A DNA stretch of 64,000 nucleotides from Candidatus Blautia faecipullorum (GCA_019115125.1 DXEG01000027.1:47570-111569), one strand, 5' to 3'; positions 54,120 through 63,529 are shown, counted from the stretch's first letter. Notes: generated by a model not told the origin, from the sequence alone. A program made the numbers and translations.

Positions 54120-55139
54120 TCAAGCCGTTTTGCTGCTCTGTAAAGCCCGCTCCCGGATTTTCTTCCTATCGATCACAACCTGCGTCAGATAACGGATTGC
54201 CAGCACGACGATCAGAATCACACCTGTGATAATATTTACGATATTCCGGTTAATGCCATAGATATTAAATCCTGTTGACACGGTCTGGATGATCATTACC
54301 GCTATGACAGTTCCCGCCACAGTACCGGTTCCTCCCGCAATACTGGTTCCTCCAAGTACAACCGCCGTCAAAGCCTGCATCAGATAAGAGGAGCCGTAAT
54401 CTGTTTTTGCGGAACAATATCTCGACGCGATCAGAATACCAGCAACACCGTACATCAGACCGGAATAAATATATACTTTCAAAAGCGTTGCCTTTGTATT
54501 GATCCCGGAAAACCGTGTGGCTGTTTCATTGCATCCGATCATATATACCTCCATCCCCCATCTGCTGCGTTCAAAGAGGAAATAGCTCAGGATAACAAAG
54601 ATAACAAATATAATAAGTGTATACGGAATCCCCAGGAAAGTACCGCTTCCGATCTTGTTGAAATATTCCGGAAAACCGGATACGGAGCTTCCCTTTGTAA
54701 ATTGGAGCCCAAGTCCTTCAAACAAGGTTTTCGTCCCCAATGTCACCAGCATGGGAGCAACGCCTATATACGCGATAATCGCTCCATTAAGTACACCTGT
54801 CATACATGCGATAAAAATCGTCATAAGCACTGCCAGAAGCGTGCCGAGCGCCGGATTCTTCTGGACAAATTCCGTTCTCATAAAAAAGCCGGCGATAATT
54901 GTGGCTAATGTGGAACCGGTAATAATAGAAAGATTCATTCCTCCAGTCAGAACAGCTATCATCATTGCCAGCGCCATCAGACCAAACTCCGGCATCTGGA
55001 AGAGCATTGTCTGAAGATTTGTTGCCGACAGAAATTTATCCGGCGATAAAACAGACATCACAACAAAAAGAGCTGCGAATATTCCAAACAGAACCATTTC
55101 GTTGGGATACCTTGAACGAATATCTTTTAAAAATTTCAT
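54120..55139 (-). CDS. Ribose/rhamnose-type ABC transporter permease, second
   Basis: A 339-residue RbsC-family permease. Nine to ten hydrophobic segments, MALAMMIAVLTGGMNLSIITG and VVLGGTSIAGGTGTVAGTVI (family signature). It pairs with the next permease, as in LsrCD or RhaPQ. Confidence 0.88.
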   Translation of the reverse strand: MKFLKDIRSRYPNEMVLFGIFAALFVVMSVLSPDKFLSATNLQTMLFQMPEFGLMALAMMIAVLTGGMNLSIITGSTLATIIAGFFMRTEFVQKNPALGTLLAVLMTIFIACMTGVLNGAIIAYIGVAPMLVTLGTKTLFEGLGLQFTKGSSVSGFPEYFNKIGSGTFLGIPYTLIIFVIFVILSYFLFERSRWGMEVYMIGCNETATRFSGINTKATLLKVYIYSGLMYGVAGILIASRYCSAKTDYGSSYLMQALTAVVLGGTSIAGGTGTVAGTVIAVMIIQTVSTGFNIYGINRNIVNIITGVILIVVLAIRYLTQVVIDRKKIRERALQSSKTA

Positions 55140-55154
55140 ACCGCTTATATCCCC

Positions 55155-56165
55155 CTATTCTTCAACATCCACGCGGACAAGTTTTGCCTGCTCCCGTTTT
55201 CGGTTTATCACATCTGCTGAAATTGTAATGAGAATGATAAGGCCCATCACTACCTTTTGCCAATAAGTAGGAACTCTCGCAAGCACCAATCCGTTTTTGA
55301 TGACAGCCATCAATATTACGCCCAATACCGTGCCGAACACATTTCCGACTCCGCCCATAACACTGGCGCCGCCTAATACAACTACTGAAATAACATCCAT
55401 TTCGTAATTAAGATATGTATTCGGATCAACCTGCCCTACTATTGAAATATTCGCGATAGCTGCTAATCCTGTCATGAGGCCTGCGTATACATAGATAAAT
55501 ATTTCAATGCGGTCTACATTATAGCCGATACGCAGAGCTGACCGCCGGTTTCCTCCTATTGCGTAAATCCCTCTGCCTGTCAGAGTAAATTTCAGAATCA
55601 GCCAGGTAACAAACGCCGCCGCAAACATTAAAATTGCCTGTGTAGAAATTCCGACAGTCTTGCCCGCACTATCTATGGCACCAAGCTGAAATTTTCCAAA
55701 ATCAATAAACCATTGCGGCAGTCCTGAAATCCACATACCGTTGGTATACAACAGAACTCCGGCCAGGATAATCGTCTGTGTCCCCAGGGTTGTAACTATG
55801 GGAGGAATTTTAAGCTTCGTGATAATAAGCCCATTGATCAGTCCCATAAATCCGCCGAGAAGCATGATCAAAAAGACAACCAGAAGAGGATTCATTTCAG
55901 GATTACCCGCCATCATATAGCCTGCTACAACAGCACACAGTGAAATTACAGAGGAACAGGAAAGATCAATCCCTCCTGAAATCAGTACCGGCAGCATTCC
56001 AAAAGCCATAATGCCGATCGTAGCGTTGCTGCGCAGAAAATCAAATATGTTGTCCAGCGTAAGAAAACTGCTGTTCACAATCGTTATGAGCGCGGAGAGA
56101 ATAAGAATCATCAAAAGAACTCCCAACTCTTTTTTCTTGGTGATTTTCTCTATTATCTTCTGCAT
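55155..56165 (-). CDS. Ribose/rhamnose-type ABC transporter permease, first
   Basis: A 336-residue RbsC-family permease with GMLPVLISGGIDLSCSSVISLC and VVLGGASVMGGVGNVFGTVLG. The start at 56165 uses AGGAGGG; an ATG six bases earlier sits too close. The previous stop overlaps the ribosome site. Confidence 0.88.
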   Translation of the reverse strand: MQKIIEKITKKKELGVLLMILILSALITIVNSSFLTLDNIFDFLRSNATIGIMAFGMLPVLISGGIDLSCSSVISLCAVVAGYMMAGNPEMNPLLVVFLIMLLGGFMGLINGLIITKLKIPPIVTTLGTQTIILAGVLLYTNGMWISGLPQWFIDFGKFQLGAIDSAGKTVGISTQAILMFAAAFVTWLILKFTLTGRGIYAIGGNRRSALRIGYNVDRIEIFIYVYAGLMTGLAAIANISIVGQVDPNTYLNYEMDVISVVVLGGASVMGGVGNVFGTVLGVILMAVIKNGLVLARVPTYWQKVVMGLIILITISADVINRKREQAKLVRVDVEE

Positions 56166-56176
56166 TTTCATCCCTC

Positions 56177-57667
56177 CTAGACAATCGCTTTATTCATGAT
56201 CATTTCCTGCGTGATGTCTCTATTTTCGAATTCTCCTGAAATACGGCCTCTTCTCATCACCAGGATCCTGTCGCTTACTGAAAGGATTTCAGGAAGCTCA
56301 GAAGAAATAACTATTACTGCTGTTCCCTCTACCGCTAGCTTCCTCAGAATTTTATGTATTTCATCCTTTGCGCCGATATCTACACCATTCGTAGGCTCAT
56401 CTACAATCAATATCTTTGCCTGAGTGGATATCCATTTCGCAAGAACAACCTTCTGCTGATTTCCTCCTGACAACTGCAAAGCAGGCATATCCGGATTGTT
56501 GGGCCGGACATCCAGCATGTCCACCCATTGATCCACGTTTTCTCTCTGGCGGCGGCGGTCTATGATACCCAGCTTATTACAGAACTTTTTTAAAACAGGA
56601 AGTGTAATATTGCTCGCCACTGTTTTTTGAAGAACAAGTCCCTGAGTCTGCCTGCTTTCCGGTATATATGCAATTCCATGGGTAAGTGCATCGCTTGGAG
56701 AATGGATCATAACTTCCTTACCGTCTATATAGACCTTCCCGGAATCAGCTTTCATAATGCCGAAGATACTCTGCATAACCTCGCTTCGCCCGGCGCCCAC
56801 CAATCCAGTGACACCAACCACTTCGCCTTCCCTCACTTCAAACGTGACATCTTTGTAATTACCTTTTTTAGAAAGCATTTCTACTTTCAGCACAACCGGC
56901 CCTTTTTCCTCAAGATTGGCATACTGTTTAATTTGTATCTTACGGCCTACCATCATGGCCACCAGCTCTGCCTCTGTGATCTTATCCTTCTCCACAGTAT
57001 CTACATATTGTCCGTCGCGGAACACAGTAAAACGGTCTGCAACTCTGAACAGTTCGTCCATCTTATGACTGACGAACATGATCGCCACACCCTTCGCCTT
57101 AAGAGTGTCTATAATTTCATATAAATGCTCAACCTCGCCTTTTGAAAGAGCTGATGTTGGTTCATCCATAATTATCATTTTAGCATCCTGTGCCACCGCG
57201 CTGGCGATCGCCACCATTTGCTGTCTGGCTACCGAAAGGTTCTCGACTATAGCCTGAGAGGAAAAGTCAGCCCCGATAAATTTCAGCGCTTCTTCCGCTT
57301 TTTTATAGATACGGCTCCAATTTAGAATTTTCTGTTTTTTCTCAAGTACTTCATTGATTCCAATATTTTCCGCTACAGTAAGGTTTGTAAATAAACTGAA
57401 ATCCTGATAGATAACAGATATCCCTTGTTTAATGGAATCCATCGCGTTTTTCAGATTCGTTGCCACTCCGTTAATCTTTATGACACCGCCTGCATCCGGG
57501 GGCTGTACACCGGCCAATATTTTAATCAGTGTTGATTTGCCAGCGCCGTTTTCCCCCACAAGAGCATGAACCTCTCCGGGATAAATATCAAACTTCACTG
57601 AATCAAGCGCCTTCACTCCCGGAAATGTTTTACTGATATTCTCGATTTCGAGAAATGGCTGCTTCAT
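56177..57667 (-). CDS. Ribose/rhamnose-type ABC transporter ATP-binding protein (two ATPase domains)
   Basis: A 496-residue RbsA-like fusion. N-terminal half: GENGAGKSTLIKILAG, signature VARQQMVAIASA, IIMDEPTSAL. C-terminal half: GLVGAGRSEVMQ, LSGGNQQKVVLAKW, LIVDEPTNGVD. AAGGAGGTG precedes ATG 57667. First gene of the transporter operon, directly downstream of the operator pair at 57684-57713. Confidence 0.94.
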   Translation of the reverse strand: MKQPFLEIENISKTFPGVKALDSVKFDIYPGEVHALVGENGAGKSTLIKILAGVQPPDAGGVIKINGVATNLKNAMDSIKQGISVIYQDFSLFTNLTVAENIGINEVLEKKQKILNWSRIYKKAEEALKFIGADFSSQAIVENLSVARQQMVAIASAVAQDAKMIIMDEPTSALSKGEVEHLYEIIDTLKAKGVAIMFVSHKMDELFRVADRFTVFRDGQYVDTVEKDKITEAELVAMMVGRKIQIKQYANLEEKGPVVLKVEMLSKKGNYKDVTFEVREGEVVGVTGLVGAGRSEVMQSIFGIMKADSGKVYIDGKEVMIHSPSDALTHGIAYIPESRQTQGLVLQKTVASNITLPVLKKFCNKLGIIDRRRQRENVDQWVDMLDVRPNNPDMPALQLSGGNQQKVVLAKWISTQAKILIVDEPTNGVDIGAKDEIHKILRKLAVEGTAVIVISSELPEILSVSDRILVMRRGRISGEFENRDITQEMIMNKAIV

Positions 57668-57683
57668 TGCCGCACCTCCTTTT

Positions 57684-57713
57684 GGAATATATTTCATATC
57701 AGAAATATATTTC
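57684..57713. promoter_or_regulatory. Tandem 12-bp palindromic operators of the importer operon
   Basis: GGAATATATTTC (57684-57695) and GAAATATATTTC (57702-57713), centers 18 bp apart, just past the -10 box. The second is a perfect palindrome. The same pair stands in front of the kinase operon. Confidence 0.72.
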
Positions 57714-57723
57714 TTATAGTGCA

Positions 57724-57751
57724 ATTATACCATAAGCATATTGATTGTCAA
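57724..57751 (-). promoter_or_regulatory. Promoter of the importer operon
   Basis: TTGACA (57746-57751), 16 bases, TATAAT (57724-57729), both perfect. The predicted start near 57717 lies beside the operators. Confidence 0.88.
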
Positions 57752-57870
57752 TAATTCTTTAGTTAAAATGCATAGTTTTTGCCGTTTTCTATCTTTTTAT
57801 TGTTAATATTTCTAGTCTATAACATATAAAAGAGAATATTATTTCAAATATAGCGTATTTTATTATCAAT

Positions 57871-59268
57871 TTATATTACACGAAGACCTCCGTCAGCAAG
57901 CATACAGCGTCTCCTCCGGGTAAAGCTTCTGGCACAGGTCAGCCCCTCTCCTGTCGGTCCCGCTATCGTCATCGTAGTATGCCCTTCTCCGCCAATTCCT
58001 ACGCCTACAAGAGTCGCCGCGTTTTTTGTGAAAATGGTAGTTTCGATTTCTTTTGCAAATCTTGTCATATGATCTACATTTTTTGAAAACATGGACGCTG
58101 TATGACGGTTTCCATTTTCCGCGATCACTGCATATTTTATACATTCCTCAAACGTTTTACAGCGAACCACAGGCAATACCGGCATAAGCTGCTCCACTAA
58201 TACAAAAGGATGATCATGAGGCACCTGGCAAATCACAAGCCGCGTATCCATATTGTGGATTCCTATACTTTCCAGAATGACGCCGGCATCTTTGCCCACC
58301 CATTTTTTGTTTACAGAATATTCTCCATTTTTCTTTATAAAAACAATATCCAAAAGCCGCTCTGTTTCTTCCGCAGTCATCAGATATGCGCCTTCCTCAC
58401 GCATTTTTCTGATCAGCTCGTCGGCTGCTTCTTCCATGACAAATACCTCTTTTTCCGCAAGACACAGGAGGTTATTGTCAAAAGAAGCTCCTCTGTAAAT
58501 TTCTTTCGCCGCTTTTTCGATATCGGCCGTATTATCCACGATCACGGGCGGATTTCCCGCACCTGCGCCGATTGTCTTTTTTCCGGATCTCAGAAGCGCG
58601 TTTACCATTCCCATGCCGCCGGTTCCGACCATAAGGCGGATTTTGGGGCTCGACGTCATTTTATTGACTGCCTCCATGTCCGGCTCTCGCTGCATGGTAA
58701 TCAGATTTTCCGGGCCGCCGTTCTCAACGATCGTCCTGTGCAAGATCTGCAGGCACACCGCGCAGACCTTTTTCGCTCCGGGATGGACGTTAAATACGAC
58801 AGCGTTCCCGCCGCCGATCATACTGATCGTATTATTGATAATCGTCTCTGTGGGATTGGTGGACGGGGTAATCGCGCCGATCACTCCGTAAGGAGCAAGC
58901 TCCTCTATCATTAATCCTGAATCTCCCGATATGGCGTCTGTTGTCAGGCACTCTACTCCCGGCGTTTTATCAATCACGGCAAGATTTTTTATAACCTTGT
59001 CCTCATACCTCCCCATTCCGGTCTCATCCCGGATCATCCTGGCAAACATTTCCGCATTTTTTCTCGCCGCCGTGCGTACAGCCTCGATAATACGCCGCCG
59101 ATCCTCAACTTTATATTTTATGTACCATTCTCTCTGAGCTGCGTACGCCGCGTCGATGGCGTCTTCAACCCGCTCAAACACGCCCTGATCCCCTGAGACC
59201 CCTTCTAAGGAAATTCCTGATTTATTTATGATCTCCCGGACAATTTCTTCTATTATTTTTTCGTTCAT
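57871..59268 (-). CDS. CoA-acylating aldehyde dehydrogenase (PduP/EutE-like) with N-terminal targeting-like helix
   Basis: A 465-residue enzyme converting an aldehyde to acyl-CoA. Catalytic Cys269 in ASFDNNLLCLAEKEVF; TIGAGAGNPPVIVD; PYGVIGAITPSTNPTETI. Residues 1-16 form an amphipathic helix (I5, I6, I9, V10, I13, I14), the pattern of microcompartment encapsulation peptides in PduP/EutE. No shell gene is present here. Last of the operon with the alcohol dehydrogenase, kinase and PHP gene. Confidence 0.9.
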   Translation of the reverse strand: MNEKIIEEIVREIINKSGISLEGVSGDQGVFERVEDAIDAAYAAQREWYIKYKVEDRRRIIEAVRTAARKNAEMFARMIRDETGMGRYEDKVIKNLAVIDKTPGVECLTTDAISGDSGLMIEELAPYGVIGAITPSTNPTETIINNTISMIGGGNAVVFNVHPGAKKVCAVCLQILHRTIVENGGPENLITMQREPDMEAVNKMTSSPKIRLMVGTGGMGMVNALLRSGKKTIGAGAGNPPVIVDNTADIEKAAKEIYRGASFDNNLLCLAEKEVFVMEEAADELIRKMREEGAYLMTAEETERLLDIVFIKKNGEYSVNKKWVGKDAGVILESIGIHNMDTRLVICQVPHDHPFVLVEQLMPVLPVVRCKTFEECIKYAVIAENGNRHTASMFSKNVDHMTRFAKEIETTIFTKNAATLVGVGIGGEGHTTMTIAGPTGEGLTCARSFTRRRRCMLADGGLRVI

Positions 59269-59314
59269 ATAGTTTCCCCAATCATTTATATTTTCAGACC
59301 AGCGGTGCTGCTGT

Positions 59315-60442
59315 TTATGGCCTTACAAGCACCTTCATTGCGTTCCTGTCCCTTATTTCCTCAAATCCTTTCTGGATGTCCTCTAGTTCATATATATCCG
59401 AGACATATTTCTCAAGATTCAACTTACCTTCTGACACATAGTCCATGATTTTTTTCATCATCTCTGCTGTAGTTGCATGTACGCCATGCATGGACAATTC
59501 TTTATAATGAATCAGATTACTGTCCAAATATCCTTTCCCTTCACCGGCAATTCCGCCAAAAAGACTGATCCGTCCCATCTTTGCGGCAATTTTCTGAGCT
59601 TCCGTATGTACGGAGGGTACAGAAAGCGCCGTGATAACTACATTCGCCCCTCTGCCTCCGGTAATTCTTCTTACCTCTTCCACTGTGTCCTGTTCCTTGG
59701 GATTGATCAGAATAATCCCTGGAATCATTTTCCTGGCGATCTCGGCCCGCGGCTTCGCGATTTCTACCATAATGATCTTCGACGCGCCGGCCAGCCTGGC
59801 AAGCTCCGCATGAATACATCCAATATAGCCGCTCCCGTAAATCACCACATAATCGTCCGGACGTATATTCAAATAGGTCTGTGCATTATAAGCGCAGGCC
59901 GCAGGCTCTGAAAGAGCCGCCGACATATCGGATACATTGTCCGGGATTTTGATCACATTTCCCATTTCTATCGCATGGCGTGGAATTTCCATTTGCTCCG
60001 CAAAGGCGCCTTCATACTGAAAACCCAGAGTTTTCAGGGAATCACACATATTGGTATGACCTGTTCTGCAGGGCCAGCACTGGCCGCATCCAATGGCCGG
60101 AGCCACAGTAACACGGTCTCCTTTTCGGAAGCCCCTGGATTCTGCGTAAGCCCCTGCATGGATTACCTCCCCCGCCGACTCATGTCCCAGGATCCTCGGC
60201 GGATTAATTTTTGAGCTTCCCTGCATAAAAGTACGAAAATCTGTTCCGCAGATCGACGCGTACTTAATTTTTACGATCATATTGTTTTCAGAAGGAGTCG
60301 GAACCGGCATCTCTTTTACTGTCATTTTTCGTTCCTCATCCATTATAAGAGCTTTCATACGCTTCCCGCCTGCTTCCCCTGTCACATATTTACTGACAGC
60401 CGCCCGGACCAGATCCTCAATCTCTGTTTCTGTCATTTTCAT
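59315..60442 (-). CDS. Zinc-dependent alcohol dehydrogenase (MDR) with N-terminal targeting-like helix
   Basis: A 375-residue medium-chain dehydrogenase/reductase. Catalytic zinc ligands C65 (ICGTD), H87-E88 (GHESAGE); structural zinc C119, C122, C125, C133; NAD motif GSGYIGCIHAELAR. The first about 28 residues precede the usual MDR start and include an amphipathic helix (TETEIEDLVRAAVSKYV). The start at 60442 has GAGGAGGAG. Substrate unknown; a sugar-derived aldehyde/alcohol is plausible from context. Confidence 0.88.
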   Translation of the reverse strand: MKMTETEIEDLVRAAVSKYVTGEAGGKRMKALIMDEERKMTVKEMPVPTPSENNMIVKIKYASICGTDFRTFMQGSSKINPPRILGHESAGEVIHAGAYAESRGFRKGDRVTVAPAIGCGQCWPCRTGHTNMCDSLKTLGFQYEGAFAEQMEIPRHAIEMGNVIKIPDNVSDMSAALSEPAACAYNAQTYLNIRPDDYVVIYGSGYIGCIHAELARLAGASKIIMVEIAKPRAEIARKMIPGIILINPKEQDTVEEVRRITGGRGANVVITALSVPSVHTEAQKIAAKMGRISLFGGIAGEGKGYLDSNLIHYKELSMHGVHATTAEMMKKIMDYVSEGKLNLEKYVSDIYELEDIQKGFEEIRDRNAMKVLVRP

Positions 60443-60469
60443 CTCAGTCTCCTCCTCGTCCTGCATTTA

Positions 60470-61942
60470 TTACCGATACTTCTTATATTTTCTACTATAA
60501 TCAGCCCACACATCCAGATCAGACGGCTGAAAACGGATTGTTTGGCTGTTCTGCGCGCACAATTGTCTGCCCTCCTCAAGACTTCTGATCTTTCCATCCG
60601 CCATCATCTGAAAAATGAGGTTTCCAAAGGCTGTTGTTTCCGTCGGGCCCGCTACTACCGGAACTCCAACCGCATTAGCCGTATACTGGCACAGCAGCTT
60701 GTTCTGCGTACCGCCGCCCACAATATGCAAAAGCCCAAGTTTTTTTCCAAGAACCCCCATAATATCGTCAAAGCTAGCTTTAAACTCCAGAGCCAGGCTC
60801 CTGTATACACAATCCGCGATTTCTCCAAGAGTCTCCGGCACTTCCTGACCTGTCTCACGGCAATAGGCAGAAATAATTCCGGGCATATCAGCCTGAACCT
60901 CCCCAAACCGCGGATCCATAACCGGAATCACACAATCCAACCTTCGGGCTTCCCTGGACTGTACTACCACCTCGTCCCAGCTTATTTCTCCACTCTGCAG
61001 CCATTTCGCGCGGCACTGCTGAATAATCCAAAGCCCTGTAACATTTTTAAGGAGAAGATTTTTTCCCGCGGCGGCTCCCTCGTTTCCAAACTCGTATTTT
61101 ACAATTTCAGGATTCATCAGCGGCTCATCTGTTTCCAGTCCGGTCAGCCCCCAGGTCCCCAGACTGATATAGCCCCAGGTTTTATCCTGATCAAGGATCG
61201 GGATTCCCGCTACAGCAGATGCCGTGTCATGTGTTGCCGGAACCACCACCATGATCGGTTCGATCCCCAACTCCTGACAGATACTTTTCTTTATTATCCC
61301 AAGAGGAGTTCCTGGTTCCAGAACAGGTTTTAAGAAATCATTTTTCATTCCCAGCCTTTTTGTGATTTCCGGTTCCCACTGTCTTGTTTTCTGATTAATC
61401 ATTAACGTCATGGTTGCATTACAAAATTCATTGCTCTCTATTCCTGTCAGGAAATAATTTAAAAGATCAGGAATCATCAGCAGACGTTTGCCATCTCTAT
61501 ATTCCACCGCTTCTTTTTTCATGAGAGAGTACAATTTATAAATACCCATGATCCTGTTGCAGGGTCCTCCCGACAGCTTAAATAATTCCTCCTCGCTGAG
61601 TATCTCATGAAGCTCCGCTGACTTTTCATGCTGACTCTTGTCTCTGTAATGCAGGGGATTTCCAATCAAGCGGCCGTCTTCCCCTATCATTCCAAAATCG
61701 CAGCCCCAGGAATCAATCGCCATAGATTTCACTTTTCCATACTTTTTATAACATTTCTTCAATCCGGTCTTAATCTCATGAAAAAGCCTGAGAATATCCC
61801 AAAAATATTCACCTTCGTTGGCAAATACCGGAATATTATCAAATCTGTGGATTACATCAAATTCTGTTTTATGCCCCTCAACGCTGGCTACGATCGCTCT
61901 TCCATTGCTTGCACCCAGATCAAATATCAAATACCTGTCCAT
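60470..61942 (-). CDS. FGGY sugar kinase, rhamnulokinase-like
   Basis: A 490-residue kinase. FDLGASNGRAIV, SMAIDSWGCDFGMI, VVPATHDTASAVAGIP, YISLGTWGLTG, LHIVGGGTQNKLLCQYTANA fit RhaB-type FGGY kinases. The start at 61942 has GAGGAGGCGG. No rhamnose isomerase or aldolase is next to it, so the exact ketose is uncertain. Confidence 0.88.
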   Translation of the reverse strand: MDRYLIFDLGASNGRAIVASVEGHKTEFDVIHRFDNIPVFANEGEYFWDILRLFHEIKTGLKKCYKKYGKVKSMAIDSWGCDFGMIGEDGRLIGNPLHYRDKSQHEKSAELHEILSEEELFKLSGGPCNRIMGIYKLYSLMKKEAVEYRDGKRLLMIPDLLNYFLTGIESNEFCNATMTLMINQKTRQWEPEITKRLGMKNDFLKPVLEPGTPLGIIKKSICQELGIEPIMVVVPATHDTASAVAGIPILDQDKTWGYISLGTWGLTGLETDEPLMNPEIVKYEFGNEGAAAGKNLLLKNVTGLWIIQQCRAKWLQSGEISWDEVVVQSREARRLDCVIPVMDPRFGEVQADMPGIISAYCRETGQEVPETLGEIADCVYRSLALEFKASFDDIMGVLGKKLGLLHIVGGGTQNKLLCQYTANAVGVPVVAGPTETTAFGNLIFQMMADGKIRSLEEGRQLCAQNSQTIRFQPSDLDVWADYSRKYKKYR

Positions 61943-61952
61943 TGCCGCCTCC

Positions 61953-63248
61953 TCACTCCCGAACTGCCGTCTTCCCAAACTTTTCGTATACTTTCAAACG
62001 TTCTGACAGCTCTGGGTATTTTTTTATTGTTTTTTTGGAAAAAAAGCCGTCATCCAGACTTACGTCCGCCATTTTTTCATGGCCTATGATCGCCCATGTC
62101 GTAAGATCAAAATATTTTTTGATCTCATTGTCCAGATGGAGATTCACGAAGGGCTGTCTGGGCTGATTGATGTCTTCTCCAGCAACCTCCATCATGTCAT
62201 ATTTTTTACAAAGCTTCCGAACCATATTTATTTGATGTGAATCATTCCTTCTGGGCGCATAGCTCAAGGCTCCCATACCATAGCTGCGCAGAAGGGCCAG
62301 CATCTCGTCAAGAATATCGTCCTCGAATTTCTGTGGTTTTTTATCTCCGGTTACTGATTCCGTTTTCACATCCCCCAAATATGTATACGTCGGAATACAG
62401 CCGATTTTTTTCAGATACGGAATTGCCTTCTCCACATCCGGCGTCTCTGTTTCTGACGCATTTACATACATATATTCTGAGAAAAAGCCTTTCAGGATAT
62501 TGGTTACATCAAAATCATAAAATGGATTTTCTGTCTGTGTTAAATATGATTCTGATGTTTCCGACATCTGTATGCCCAATCTGTTTTTCAGGAACGAAAT
62601 CATTTCCTGGCCCGGCCTGTATTTTTGAAGAAGCTTTTTTGCCGTTGCATAAAGAAGATGTCTCTCTGTGATGTTTCCACCTTCCAACCATTTTGATACT
62701 GGAATCACATCCCAATCCATGTCCAGCTCCAGACCATAATTATGGAGGATCGAATCAATATTTTTGACCATTTTCTGATTTCTCCTGAATCTTTCCTGCC
62801 GAATTGGATACAAGAATTTTTCAATCTCAGGCAACCTGGAAAAGGGTACTCCATGTATTGGAAAATAACCCACGGATTTCTGATCAGGATTGTTAAACAT
62901 TCTGTCCTTCAAAATCGTATGATTCCAATTCAGACGAATTTCAAATCCAATCGTCGGCACGATTCCCAAAAGTCTGCACGCCTCGCGAAACTCTCCGCAG
63001 CCTGCCACAGACTCATGATCGATGATCCCACAGGTACTAAGTCCCGAGCGATATGCTTTCCATGCGATCATCGAGGGACTGTACGGAGAAAACGAGTATT
63101 GAGAATGTACATGATTATTACACTCGTTTCTCCTGTTCACCGGCAAAAGCTCATCGTTTTTTATTCCTCTGCTGATTCTCCGTACGCTTTCCAGACGAGT
63201 TTGTCTGTCCTTATGGTTCAGACTTTTCAGCGCTGTTTCAAGTTTCAT
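61953..63248 (-). CDS. PHP-domain phosphoesterase-like protein
   Basis: A 431-residue protein with PHP metal motifs: HVHSQYSFSPYS near residue 45, IIDHESVAGCGEF, GFEIRLNW and a C-terminal region with EDINQPRQPF. The PHP superfamily includes histidinol phosphatases and polymerase domains; the longer C-terminal half is not recognised. First gene of the operon, behind the operator pair. The start at 63248 uses AAGGAGGG; a GTG three codons earlier sits too close. Confidence 0.8.
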   Translation of the reverse strand: MKLETALKSLNHKDRQTRLESVRRISRGIKNDELLPVNRRNECNNHVHSQYSFSPYSPSMIAWKAYRSGLSTCGIIDHESVAGCGEFREACRLLGIVPTIGFEIRLNWNHTILKDRMFNNPDQKSVGYFPIHGVPFSRLPEIEKFLYPIRQERFRRNQKMVKNIDSILHNYGLELDMDWDVIPVSKWLEGGNITERHLLYATAKKLLQKYRPGQEMISFLKNRLGIQMSETSESYLTQTENPFYDFDVTNILKGFFSEYMYVNASETETPDVEKAIPYLKKIGCIPTYTYLGDVKTESVTGDKKPQKFEDDILDEMLALLRSYGMGALSYAPRRNDSHQINMVRKLCKKYDMMEVAGEDINQPRQPFVNLHLDNEIKKYFDLTTWAIIGHEKMADVSLDDGFFSKKTIKKYPELSERLKVYEKFGKTAVRE

Positions 63249-63269
63249 CCGTATCACCCTCCTTGATTT

Positions 63270-63299
63270 GAAATATATTTCTATAATGTAATTTATTTC
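63270..63299. promoter_or_regulatory. Tandem 12-bp palindromic operators of the kinase operon
   Basis: GAAATATATTTC (63270-63281, perfect) and GTAATTTATTTC (63288-63299, 10 of 12), centers 18 bp apart, as at 57.7 kb, and again directly past the -10 box. Confidence 0.72.
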
Positions 63300-63307
63300 A
63301 TATATGT

Positions 63308-63337
63308 ATTATATATTTCTCACATAATTTTTGTCAA
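63308..63337 (-). promoter_or_regulatory. Promoter of the PHP-kinase-dehydrogenase operon
   Basis: TTGACA (63332-63337), 18 bases, TATAAT (63308-63313), minus strand. Confidence 0.82.
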
Positions 63338-63367
63338 TACGGACTTACCTTGCTTTTAATGAAACAG

Positions 63368-63460
63368 GCAACAGTTCAGCCCGCGCCATTCGCAAAACCG
63401 CACTGCGTGCTTACTGCGGCTGCCACCGCTGTTTTGCTCATATACTGGCGCTCAGCTCAT
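63368..63460 (+). repeat. Diverged and truncated relative of the MITE-like repeat, opposite orientation
   Basis: Matches the reverse complement of copies 1 and 2 from the GTAAC-like end through CAGCTCAT, then diverges. The internal hairpin changes from GTGG/CCAC to GCGG/CCGC, a compensatory pair. Confidence 0.75.
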
Positions 63461-63500
63461 CTGATTGTCACAAAAAATATTAAAAAATGAAAAAAAGTAC

Positions 63501-63529
63501 TTGCATCTCATTAATCTATATGATATAGT
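63501..63529 (+). promoter_or_regulatory. Promoter of tRNA-Glu
   Basis: TTGCAT (63501-63506), 17 bases, TATAGT (63524-63529). Confidence 0.7.
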
